DNA of 7,627 bases from DATJXG01 sp035500455 (lineage in GTDB: Bacteria; Acidobacteriota; Terriglobia; Terriglobales; Acidobacteriaceae). Both the position numbers and the translations under genes were made by a program. Positions within the stretch are counted from its first letter, which is position 1, and every line of letters starts with the position of its first letter. Below the pieces are notes generated by a model. The model saw only the letters and a program-made list of their open reading frames with translations. It did no database searches and was not told the DNA's origin. The stretch covers positions 1 through 7,627 of the forward strand of contig DATJXG010000015.1 of assembly GCA_035500455.1 (NCBI GenBank). The letters are read 5' to 3'. Shown piece after piece: positions 1 to 5,044 of the stretch.

Positions 1-558
1 CCGCCCTTTGTACTGATAGAACTGGTTGAAGCGGCGAGCAATTTCGCGGGTCAATTCCACGTGGGGAACCTGGTCTTCGCCTACTGGAACGAAATCCGCT
101 TTGTAGATCAGGATGTCCGCCGCCTGCAGCACCGGGTAGCCCAGAAAACCGTGCATGCTGAGATCTTTCTCAGTGATGTTCTCGCGCTGCTCTTTATAAG
201 TGGGCACCCGCTCCAGCCAACCCAGGGGCGTGATCATGGAGAACAACAGGTAGAGTTCGGCGTGCTGCGGCACATGTGACTGGATGAACATGGTGCAGCG
301 TTCGGGATCTAAGCCGCCGGCGAGGAAATCGAGAAACACTTCCAGCGAGTTCGCCTTTACCTGCGAAGTGTCGGCGTAGTCGGTGGTGAGGGCGTGCCAG
401 TCGGCAATGAAGAAGAAGCACTGGTACTGGTCCTGCATGCGGACCCAGTTTTGCAGAGCGCCCACGTAATTTCCCAGGTGCAGCTTGCCGGTGGAGCGCA
501 TACCACTAAGCACGCGTTTGCGGGGAGTTGGGTCAGGGGGCATGGGAGTCTGGGGCAT
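1..558 (-). CDS. trpS: Tryptophan--tRNA ligase (TrpS), N-terminal 186 residues, cut by window edge
   Basis: This enzyme charges tRNA-Trp with tryptophan using ATP in the cytoplasm. The visible part is the class I Rossmann catalytic domain. The HIGH-type signature appears as STGKLHLGNY (residues 22-31), followed by FFFIADWHALTT (48-59), YPVLQAADIL (141-150) and the tryptophan/ATP-pocket stretch GEDQVPHVELTREIARRFN (160-178), which is highly characteristic of TrpS. The KMSKS loop and C-terminal anticodon domain lie beyond position 1. The chosen start is the ATG at 558-556, which overlaps the stop codon of the upstream M50 protease gene by one base (TGATG on the minus strand). A second in-frame ATG five codons later (543-541) is possible and would remove only a poorly conserved proline-rich leader. 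I see no clear Shine-Dalgarno sequence, so translation probably depends on coupling to the M50 gene. The family call is very secure. Confidence 0.96.
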   Translation of the reverse strand, partial: MPQTPMPPDPTPRKRVLSGMRSTGKLHLGNYVGALQNWVRMQDQYQCFFFIADWHALTTDYADTSQVKANSLEVFLDFLAGGLDPERCTMFIQSHVPQHAELYLLFSMITPLGWLERVPTYKEQRENITEKDLSMHGFLGYPVLQAADILIYKADFVPVGEDQVPHVELTREIARRFNQFYQYKGR

Positions 559-1259
559 CAGAATCTCAGGATGAAGGAGTCGAATAAGCCCAGCACCGGG
601 CTGATGAGCGCGTCCAGGAAGCGGCCGCCGAAGAAGACCAGCGCCATCAGGCCGATCCAGCCCACGGCGTCATAAATACGCAGCGCCCCCTCGGGCAGGA
701 AGTGCCGCAGAACGTGGCTGCCGTCGAGCGGCGGCACGGGGATCAGATTGAAAACTCCGAGCACCACGTTGATCAGCATGAAGTCGTAGGCCAGAAGGGA
801 GGCGGGCAGCAACATCGACTTGGTTTGAGCCGCCAGCGAATCCAGATCACTGGGGTTCGTGTATGGCAATATGTGAACAATGGAAGCGCCCAGCCGCGAA
901 GAAAGGGCAATGATCCCCAGTACGACCACCGCCCCGAAAGCGATGGTGAAATTGCTGATCGGCCCCACGACCGAGGTAAGAATATCGTCGCGCACCTTGT
1001 TGCGGAAGTTGCGCGGGTCCACGGGCGTGGGTTTGGCCCATCCGATCACTGGAAAGTGGCTCAACATGGCTACCACCGGCAGAATGATGGTGCCGAAGAG
1101 GTCAATATGCTTGATGGGATTGAGCGTAATGCGCCCCAGCATGCGCGCGGTGGGATCGCCACAGCGGTTGGCCATCCAGGCGTGCGCAGACTCATGAAAG
1201 CTGATCGCGAACAAGAAAACGATCAGCTGAAATACCTTATCTACATTCTCCAGAGTCAT
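558..1259 (-). CDS. Site-2-protease-type M50 membrane metalloprotease
   Basis: A 233-residue polytopic membrane protein of peptidase family M50, the zinc intramembrane proteases related to site-2 protease. The zinc-binding HExxH motif is HESAH at residues 22-26, inside the first hydrophobic segment. The third ligand is in NLIPVPPLDG at residues 171-180 (Asp179), the usual S2P second motif. Between them are GRITLNPIKHIDLFGT (42-57) and GPISNFTIAFGA (99-110), typical of the small YwhC/Rip-like group without a PDZ domain. Hydrophobic stretches lie at roughly 10-30, 55-73, 95-120, 152-175 and 200-225. Length fits this minimal group, so the gene looks intact. The start is the ATG at 1259, only nine codons before the first membrane segment; no good ribosome-binding site precedes it. 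Its natural substrate cannot be read from the sequence. It is directly followed by trpS with a one-base overlap, a pairing that suggests shared transcription more than shared function. Confidence 0.93.
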   Translation of the reverse strand: MTLENVDKVFQLIVFLFAISFHESAHAWMANRCGDPTARMLGRITLNPIKHIDLFGTIILPVVAMLSHFPVIGWAKPTPVDPRNFRNKVRDDILTSVVGPISNFTIAFGAVVVLGIIALSSRLGASIVHILPYTNPSDLDSLAAQTKSMLLPASLLAYDFMLINVVLGVFNLIPVPPLDGSHVLRHFLPEGALRIYDAVGWIGLMALVFFGGRFLDALISPVLGLFDSFILRF

Positions 1260-1290
1260 GGGGGAAGCGCCGGATTCGATACTAACATGC

Positions 1291-1346
1291 AGTGGTCAGT
1301 GGCTAGTGGTCAGTGGCTAGTGGTCAGTGGTTAGTGATCGGTGTTT
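1291..1346. repeat. 14-bp tandem repeat, four units
   Basis: The unit agtggtcagtggct is present twice without change (1291-1304 and 1305-1318), a third time with one change (1319-1332) and a fourth time more degenerate (1333-1346). Each unit is itself a loose doubling of a 7-base word of the form agtggtc/agtggct. From memory, low-complexity strings of this kind are common between genes in Acidobacteriota; that is not proof of identity. No coding role is apparent. Confidence 0.85.
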
Positions 1347-1372
1347 AGTGACACGGAAGCGTTTAGAAAGAG

Positions 1373-1388
1373 CGCCGCTTCAGCGGCG
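1373..1388. repeat. GC-rich perfect palindrome, terminator-like hairpin
   Basis: The arms cgccgct (1373-1379) and agcggcg (1382-1388) are perfect reverse complements separated by two bases, giving a compact hairpin in RNA from either strand. It lies downstream of the acyltransferase stop on the minus strand and could weaken or end that transcript, but no T-tract follows, so an intrinsic terminator is not demonstrated. It may equally be one of the small intergenic palindromes scattered through this genome. Confidence 0.5.
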
Positions 1389-1396
1389 GCGGCAGT

Positions 1397-1426
1397 TGGC
1401 CACTGTCGCCTGATCACTGATCACTG
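1397..1426. repeat. Short tandem repeat overlapping the end of the acyltransferase gene
   Basis: Positions 1411-1426 read tgatcac twice and then tg; just before, ggccactg at 1399-1406 is a related word. Read on the minus strand this becomes cagtgatcagtgatca, which resembles the plus-strand 14-bp repeat at 1291-1346. The two tracts therefore form a loose inverted pair around the palindrome at 1373-1388. The stop codon of the acyltransferase (1423-1421, minus strand) lies inside this repeat. Confidence 0.65.
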
Positions 1427-2230
1427 CTGCTCGGCGCGTTTGATTTCTTCCGGGGCGATGGGCTTCACCTTGATGGGCTTGGCAGGAATGCCACCGACCA
1501 CGTGGAACGGTTCCACGTTCTTGGAGGCTACGCCCATGGAGCCTACCATCCCGTGCTCGCCTACTTTCACTCCGCTGAGCACGGTTGCGTGATAGGTGAT
1601 GCGCGCCTTTGGGCCGATCTCGGTTTTGTGATTGCTCACGATCATGCCATCGTTGAGATCGTGGGCGTGGGAATAGACGTTGGCGTAGTCAGAGATCGAG
1701 CTGCCTTCGTGGACGATGATCTCCCCGCGATCATCCAGCAGCACATATTTGTGGATGGTGCAGTTGTCTCCCACCGTCAGGTTGTAGCCAAAAGAGATTT
1801 CCACGCCGTGGAAGATTTTTACGTTCTTGCCGCAGTGCCGGAAGACATGCCGCGCCAGCATGGCGCGAACGCGGAAGCCCAGCCAGTGGTTCAGGCCGGC
1901 GGGAGAGCGATCGAACATCATCCAGAACCAGATCAATGGCTTGCGCTCGGCGTATTTTGCGGCGTCCACGTCTCCGTAATACTCGGGCTCGAGCGTAGTG
2001 TTGCGCGGATCGAAGGAGTGCACCAGCACCTGCTCGGCCGCCGGAGCCCATGGCTTGGCTCCCTCGTAGGGACGTCCCAAATAAAGCTGGTGCAACTCCT
2101 GCTGCACTACGCTGCTGCGGTGTTGCGGATCGCGGTTCATGAACTCGCGGTCCAGCCGTTCGATCCAACCGAGGAAGGCCTTTTCGGCGTCGGGCTGCGG
2201 GTTCAGGGCGCGATATTCGTAGCGTGGCAT
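1421..2230 (-). CDS. Left-handed beta-helix (hexapeptide-repeat) O-acyltransferase
   Basis: A 269-residue protein whose C-terminal half, about residues 133-258, shows hexapeptide-repeat sequence of the LbetaH acyltransferases: GKNVKIFHGVEISFGYNLTV, VGDNCTIHKYVLL, VHEGSSISDYANVYS, IGPKARITYHATVLSGV and VGEHGMVGSMGVASKNV, closing with VVGGIPAKPIKV, the usual end of the sugar/serine acetyltransferase type. The histidines in YSHAHD (H188, H190) are plausible catalytic bases. By family it should transfer an acetyl or similar group from CoA to a hydroxyl, perhaps on a surface polysaccharide; the acceptor cannot be told from here. Unusual is the roughly 130-residue N-terminal part, charged and largely helical-looking, with a tryptophan-rich hydrophobic patch near 99-116 (LIWFWMMF) that could bind a membrane. 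The ATG at 2230 is preferred because upstream in-frame codons run into low-quality intergenic sequence. No clear ribosome-binding site is visible. It stands alone, with no glycosyltransferase nearby. Confidence 0.88.
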   Translation of the reverse strand: MPRYEYRALNPQPDAEKAFLGWIERLDREFMNRDPQHRSSVVQQELHQLYLGRPYEGAKPWAPAAEQVLVHSFDPRNTTLEPEYYGDVDAAKYAERKPLIWFWMMFDRSPAGLNHWLGFRVRAMLARHVFRHCGKNVKIFHGVEISFGYNLTVGDNCTIHKYVLLDDRGEIIVHEGSSISDYANVYSHAHDLNDGMIVSNHKTEIGPKARITYHATVLSGVKVGEHGMVGSMGVASKNVEPFHVVGGIPAKPIKVKPIAPEEIKRAEQQ

Positions 2231-2343
2231 AAGCGTCTCGGCTGGGAGGAAAACTAAACATAGCACAGCGGCCCGCGACACGGGACTTGGGCAGCCGAGG
2301 GCCATGTCCACAACTTGAAATCGTCTGACCGAAGACCCAAAAC

Positions 2344-2400
2344 AGGTCCCTCCGCTCCGCGCTCGGCTTTGCCTCGCGCTCCGGTCGGGATGTCGAGACA
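2344..2400. repeat. Possible degenerate interspersed repeat
   Basis: The tract begins aggtccctccgctccgcgct and continues through gcctcgcgctccggtcggga to tgtcgagaca. The words ggtccct, cgcgctc (twice) and tcgggatg recall, from memory, the short palindromic elements that read like ggtccctcg...ctcgggatgac in Acidobacteria and other soil bacteria. Here the arms do not pair well, so if it is one it has decayed or rearranged. No other copy of this type is visible in the window. Confidence 0.3.
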
Positions 2401-2431
2401 TTGGAAATTAGGATTCGACCCGGCGGGCGAG

Positions 2432-2463
2432 TTGTCCTGCGAGTTACGGACATACTTTATAAT
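2432..2463 (+). promoter_or_regulatory. Likely sigma-70-type promoter of the ureohydrolase gene
   Basis: A perfect -10 hexamer TATAAT lies at 2458-2463. The best -35 candidate is TTGTCC at 2432-2437, four of six matches to TTGACA, but the 20-base spacer is long. A transcript from this -10 would start near 2470, only about six bases before the ATG at 2476, leaving no room for a ribosome-binding site. The -10 call is fair; the -35 is weak. Confidence 0.5.
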
Positions 2464-2475
2464 TCGCCCCACGTC

Positions 2476-3420
2476 ATGAAGCCCAAGAAGATCGCTAAGC
2501 CGCATCCGCTACCGGTAGATGCTCTGGTCTATCCGCGCTTTTCCGGCGTGCCAACGTTTATGCGCCTGCCACACGTCCCGGACGCGAAAGATTTGGATTT
2601 AGCGCTGATCGGCGTGCCCTTCGATGGCGGCACCACCTACCGCCCAGGCCCGCGCTTCGGGCCGCGAAACGTGCGGGTGCAGTCGGCGATGATTCGCCCC
2701 TGGAACCCGGTGCTGAAGGTCAATCCTTTCGAGAAATGGCGCATTGGTGATTTCGGCGATCTTTCGATTAATCCGCTTTCAATTGAAGACACATACCAGA
2801 GAATCACCGAGCAGCTTGGCGATGTTTTGCGAGCTGGGGCGAGGCCGGTGTGCGTGGGCGGCGATCATTCCATCCTGCTGCCGATTCTGCGGGCGATCCA
2901 CAAGCATTTCGGGCCGGTGGCTTTTGTGCAACTCGACGCCCATGGCGATACCTGGGGCGGATACTTCGGCAGCCCGCACTCCCACGGCACGCCGGTGAAG
3001 CACGCGGTAGAAGAAGGACTGATCGCTCCCGGCTACGCCTTGCAGGTGGGGCTGCGTGGGCAAGTGTATTCGGAAGGAGATTTCGATTTTGCCCGCCAGC
3101 ACCGCATCGCCATGATTACTGCCGAGGAGTTTCATCGCGGCGGAGTCGAACTGGTGAAGCGGCGCCTGAAGAAATTCGGCAAACGGCTCACCTACATCAC
3201 GCTCGATATCGATGTCGTCGATCCGGCGTTCGCGCCGGGAACCGGCACGCCGCAGGTAGGCGGACTTTCCAGCCCGCAGATTCTGGAACTGGTGCGGTCG
3301 CTGAAAGGCTTGCAGCTGGCGGGATGCGATTTGGTCGAGGTCTCTCCACCGTATGACAACGGTGAGATCACCTCGCTGCTGGCGGCGAATTTGTTGTATG
3401 AGCTGCTGTGCCTGATGTAG
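2476..3420 (+). CDS. Agmatinase-family ureohydrolase (guanidino-compound hydrolase)
   Basis: A 314-residue member of the arginase/agmatinase family, which hydrolyses a guanidino compound to urea and an amine or amino acid using a two-metal (usually Mn) centre in the cytoplasm. All metal-binding motifs are present: GGDHS (128-132, H131), QLDAHGDTW (152-160, D154, H156, D158) and TLDIDVVDPAFAPGTGTP (242-259, D244, D246). The conserved late glutamate motif is VEVSPPYDN (287-295). The opening YPRFSGVPTFMRLP (19-32) and GVPFDGGTTYRPGPRFGPR (46-64) resemble agmatinase, guanidinobutyrase and guanidinopropionase more than true arginase. The exact substrate cannot be fixed; the specificity loop reads GSPHSHGTPVKHAVEEG (165-181). 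Length is normal. I chose the ATG at 2476: an in-frame TTG at 2401 would add 25 residues unlike the family and would place the TATAAT inside the gene. The APC permease downstream could import a substrate, but 133 bases of repeat-rich DNA lie between them. Confidence 0.92.
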   Translation: MKPKKIAKPHPLPVDALVYPRFSGVPTFMRLPHVPDAKDLDLALIGVPFDGGTTYRPGPRFGPRNVRVQSAMIRPWNPVLKVNPFEKWRIGDFGDLSINPLSIEDTYQRITEQLGDVLRAGARPVCVGGDHSILLPILRAIHKHFGPVAFVQLDAHGDTWGGYFGSPHSHGTPVKHAVEEGLIAPGYALQVGLRGQVYSEGDFDFARQHRIAMITAEEFHRGGVELVKRRLKKFGKRLTYITLDIDVVDPAFAPGTGTPQVGGLSSPQILELVRSLKGLQLAGCDLVEVSPPYDNGEITSLLAANLLYELLCLM

Positions 3421-3553
3421 CGCCAGCGGCTTTTAGCACTCGGCAATCAGCATTCAGCATTCGGTAACGCTAAGTTCTGATTCAGGCGCTGTCTGATTCA
3501 GACGCTGCCCAATCTGAGTGCTGAAGGCTGAGGCCGCCGCTGCTACAAGAACC
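3421..3553. repeat. Repeat-rich gap with imperfect inverted arms and a 16-bp tandem
   Basis: The gap between ureohydrolase and permease holds three visible structures. The word cagcatt occurs twice in tandem in atcagcattcagcattcgg (about 3446-3464). A related sequence of opposite sense, ctgagtgctgaaggctgag, lies at about 3514-3532, so the two form an imperfect inverted pair able to fold. Between them is a 16-bp tandem duplication with one change, tctgattcaggcgctg at 3476-3491 and tctgattcagacgctg at 3492-3507. From memory, strings of the gaatgctgaatgctg type are frequent in Acidobacteriota intergenic DNA. No T-tract follows, so a terminator is not demonstrated. Confidence 0.7.
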
Positions 3554-4954
3554 ATGCCCACACTCGCCCGCAAACTCCGGGTCGTCGATTACTTCACCCT
3601 CGGCTGGGGCACCATGGTCGGCGTGGGCTGGCTGGTCGTGATGGACGACTGGCTGAACCGCGGCGGCTCCCTGGGCGCCATCCTCGGCTTCGCCATCGGC
3701 GGCGCATTGCTCCTGCCTGTCGCCTACGTTTACGGCCGGCTGATCAGCGCCATGCCCGACGCTTCGGGCGAAGTCGCCTACACCGCGAGAGTTTTCCCCC
3801 GTTCGGTGAGTTTCGCCACCGGCTGGATGATGGTGCTGGCCTACTTCATCGTCTGCCCCTGGGAGGCGGTGGCGATCGGCAAAATTTGTGCCTATGTTTT
3901 GCCTTCGCTGAATTCGCTTGAGTTGTACCGCATCGGCGGTGAGCCGGTGTACTTGCCACGGCTGGTGATCGGCCTCGCGCTCACAGGTTTTCTTACCGCG
4001 ATGAACCACCGCGGCGTGCGCTTCAGCGCGACGTTTCTCAACTGGACGGCCTTCGGAAGCCTGGCGCTGTTCGCGGTCTTCGTGGGATTCGGGGCAGCCA
4101 AAGGCGCGCCCGCCAATTTCCCGCCGCTGTTCACCCATGGCGGCTTCGTTTCGATTCTGCTGGTCTTGCAGATCGTTCCTTATTTCATGACCGGCTTCGA
4201 AGCTGTGGGAAAAGGCTCTGAGGAAGCCGGGCCTGCGTTCGAGGGCGGCAACTTTTTTCTTGCGATGTGGATGGCAATCCTTGCCGGACTCCTCTTCTAT
4301 ACGATCATCATTGCGGCGGTGGCTTACGCGGCGCCGTGGCGGCAGCTCACTGGGCTGCCCTTCATGACCGCGGTCGCGTTCGAGCGCGCCAGCGGCTCGC
4401 GCTGGATCGTGAGCACGATCATGGTGGCGGCGGTGCTTTCGCTGGTGAAGTGTTTCAACGCCAACTTCGTCGCCGCCAGCCGCCTGATCTTCGGCATGGG
4501 CCGCCGCGGCCTGGTGGCGGCACAATTGGGAAGCGTTCATCCCCGGAATCAGACCCCCTCGGTTTCTGTGCTGTGGATCGGCATCGCTACCGCGGGGTGC
4601 ATGTTCCTGGGGGATGCGATTCTGGTGCCGGTAACCGAGGTCGGCTCGGTGGCCGCCGCCGCCGGCTGGCTGGCTGCTTGCGCTGCGTTCTATCGCATGG
4701 GGCAGAATACGAAAGAACGCGCTGCTGCGCTCTTCGGGGTGATCATCGGGCTGCTGATGATTCTGATGAAGGTTGTTCCCGCCATCCCGGGACACTTCAG
4801 CCAGGCGGAATGGCTGGCGCTGGGAGTTTGGGTAGTGTTAGGAGCTGGGCTGGGATGGCGCGGGTTGACTCGTGTTGTCATTCCGAGCGAAGCGAGGAAT
4901 CCCGGTCTGGGCGGAGACCGGGCAGACCGAGATTCCTCGCTTCGCTCGGAATGA
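3554..4954 (+). CDS. APC-superfamily amino-acid permease
   Basis: A 466-residue inner-membrane transporter with about 12 hydrophobic segments, expected to carry amino acids or polyamine-like amines by proton or solute coupling. APC features are the broken first helix at GWGTMVGVGWLVV (17-29), the TM6 region FMTGFEAVGKGSEEA (211-225) and the TM8-cytoplasmic loop ASRLIFGMGRRGLV (308-321). The substrate is not evident. The ATG at 3554 begins MPTLARKLRVVDYFTLGWG, as family members usually do; a GTG at 3518 in the same frame would add 12 residues made of intergenic repeat and is rejected. No strong ribosome-binding site is visible. The last 26 residues (441-466, VVIPSEARNPGLGG...SLRSE) and the stop codon are encoded entirely by an interspersed palindromic repeat, so the ancestral protein probably ended near residue 440. 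The neighbouring ureohydrolase and exported amidohydrolase suggest a nitrogen-scavenging role. Confidence 0.9.
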   Translation: MPTLARKLRVVDYFTLGWGTMVGVGWLVVMDDWLNRGGSLGAILGFAIGGALLLPVAYVYGRLISAMPDASGEVAYTARVFPRSVSFATGWMMVLAYFIVCPWEAVAIGKICAYVLPSLNSLELYRIGGEPVYLPRLVIGLALTGFLTAMNHRGVRFSATFLNWTAFGSLALFAVFVGFGAAKGAPANFPPLFTHGGFVSILLVLQIVPYFMTGFEAVGKGSEEAGPAFEGGNFFLAMWMAILAGLLFYTIIIAAVAYAAPWRQLTGLPFMTAVAFERASGSRWIVSTIMVAAVLSLVKCFNANFVAASRLIFGMGRRGLVAAQLGSVHPRNQTPSVSVLWIGIATAGCMFLGDAILVPVTEVGSVAAAAGWLAACAAFYRMGQNTKERAAALFGVIIGLLMILMKVVPAIPGHFSQAEWLALGVWVVLGAGLGWRGLTRVVIPSEARNPGLGGDRADRDSSLRSE

Positions 4955-4957
4955 CAA
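4875..4957. repeat. Large palindromic interspersed repeat with nested hairpin
   Basis: Arms of 27 bases, 4875-4901 and 4931-4957, are perfect reverse complements; each contains the word cattccgagcgaagcgagga or its complement. The 29-base centre holds a second hairpin, cccggtct (4901-4908) with agaccggg (4915-4922). I recognise the arm from memory as a short palindromic element widespread in soil-bacterial genomes and metagenomes, whose spurious translation on the minus strand reads CHSERSEESR...FLASLGMT. It overlaps the end of the permease gene. In RNA it would form a very stable stem and could end transcription or protect the permease message, although no T-tract follows. Confidence 0.92.
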
Positions 4958-4982
4958 TGGGAAGCTCGGAATGACAATGGGA
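4944..4982. repeat. 19-bp direct repeat at the right end of the palindrome
   Basis: The 19 bases gctcggaatgacaatggga occur at 4944-4962 and again at 4964-4982, with a period of 20. The first copy is the right edge of the large palindrome, so the second looks like a local duplication of that edge. Confidence 0.85.
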
Positions 4983-5027
4983 GGGGAATGATAAGGGGAA
5001 GATTTGTGAGTAGGACAGTTGCCTTTG

Positions 5028-5037
5028 AGGAACAGGA
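5028..5037 (+). promoter_or_regulatory. Ribosome-binding site deciding the amidohydrolase start
   Basis: The purine-rich sequence aggaacagga holds two AGGA cores; the second, at 5034-5037, lies seven bases before the ATG at 5045. This favours that ATG over the upstream in-frame ATG at 4988, which sits just after the repeat DNA and would bury the signal peptide behind 19 extra residues. Confidence 0.7.
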
Positions 5038-5044
5038 AAATACT

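Larger units (their letters stand above)
1260..1420. other. Repeat-filled gap between the acyltransferase and M50 genes
   Basis: This 161-base gap carries no credible gene. It holds a 14-bp tandem repeat, a compact GC palindrome, and a short tandem of related but oppositely oriented sequence that runs into the end of the acyltransferase gene. On the minus strand a weak TAGTAT hexamer lies about 20 bases before the M50 ATG, but no convincing -35 box pairs with it, so I do not call a promoter. Whether the M50-trpS pair is transcribed from here or by read-through from the acyltransferase is open. Confidence 0.6.
2231..2475. promoter_or_regulatory. Divergent intergenic region between the acyltransferase and ureohydrolase
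   Basis: This 245-base region separates genes transcribed away from each other, so it should contain promoters for both. On the plus strand a perfect TATAAT at 2458-2463 serves the ureohydrolase. On the minus strand the sequence TGCTATGTT (complement of about 2256-2264) could be an extended -10 for the acyltransferase, without a recognisable -35. Short open frames on either strand here have no family resemblance I can see and are not called. A GC-rich repeat-like tract occupies 2344-2400. Confidence 0.6.

Noticed and set aside
702..1334. A 210-codon open frame on the plus strand opposite the M50 protease, running into the tandem repeat.
   Set aside because: The minus-strand frame has both S2P motifs, and this frame ends in repeat-encoded residues.
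1291..1426. A possible CRISPR array because of regularly spaced short repeats.
   Set aside because: The units are 14 bases, directly adjacent without unique spacers, and no cas gene is near.
1502..2257. A 251-codon open frame on the plus strand opposite the acyltransferase.
   Set aside because: The opposite strand carries clear hexapeptide repeats and a typical VVGGIPAKP ending; this frame shows no domain.
2401..2475. An N-terminal extension of the ureohydrolase from a TTG start at 2401.
   Set aside because: The 25 added residues do not resemble the family and the frame would run through a perfect TATAAT box; the ATG at 2476 is a better start.
3482..4795. A 437-codon open frame on the minus strand opposite the permease.
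   Set aside because: It is antisense to a clear APC permease, its translation is rich in His, Arg, Gln and Gly with no recognisable domain, and it arises from GC-rich codon use on the other strand.
4875..4957. The palindrome as a classical intrinsic terminator.
   Set aside because: The stem is strong, but no run of T follows on either strand, and the arm looks like an interspersed repeat; a termination effect stays possible but is not shown.
4690..4977. A minus-strand frame reading CHSERSEESR...FLASLGMT.
   Set aside because: This is the familiar spurious translation of the palindromic repeat at 4875-4957, not a protein-coding gene.
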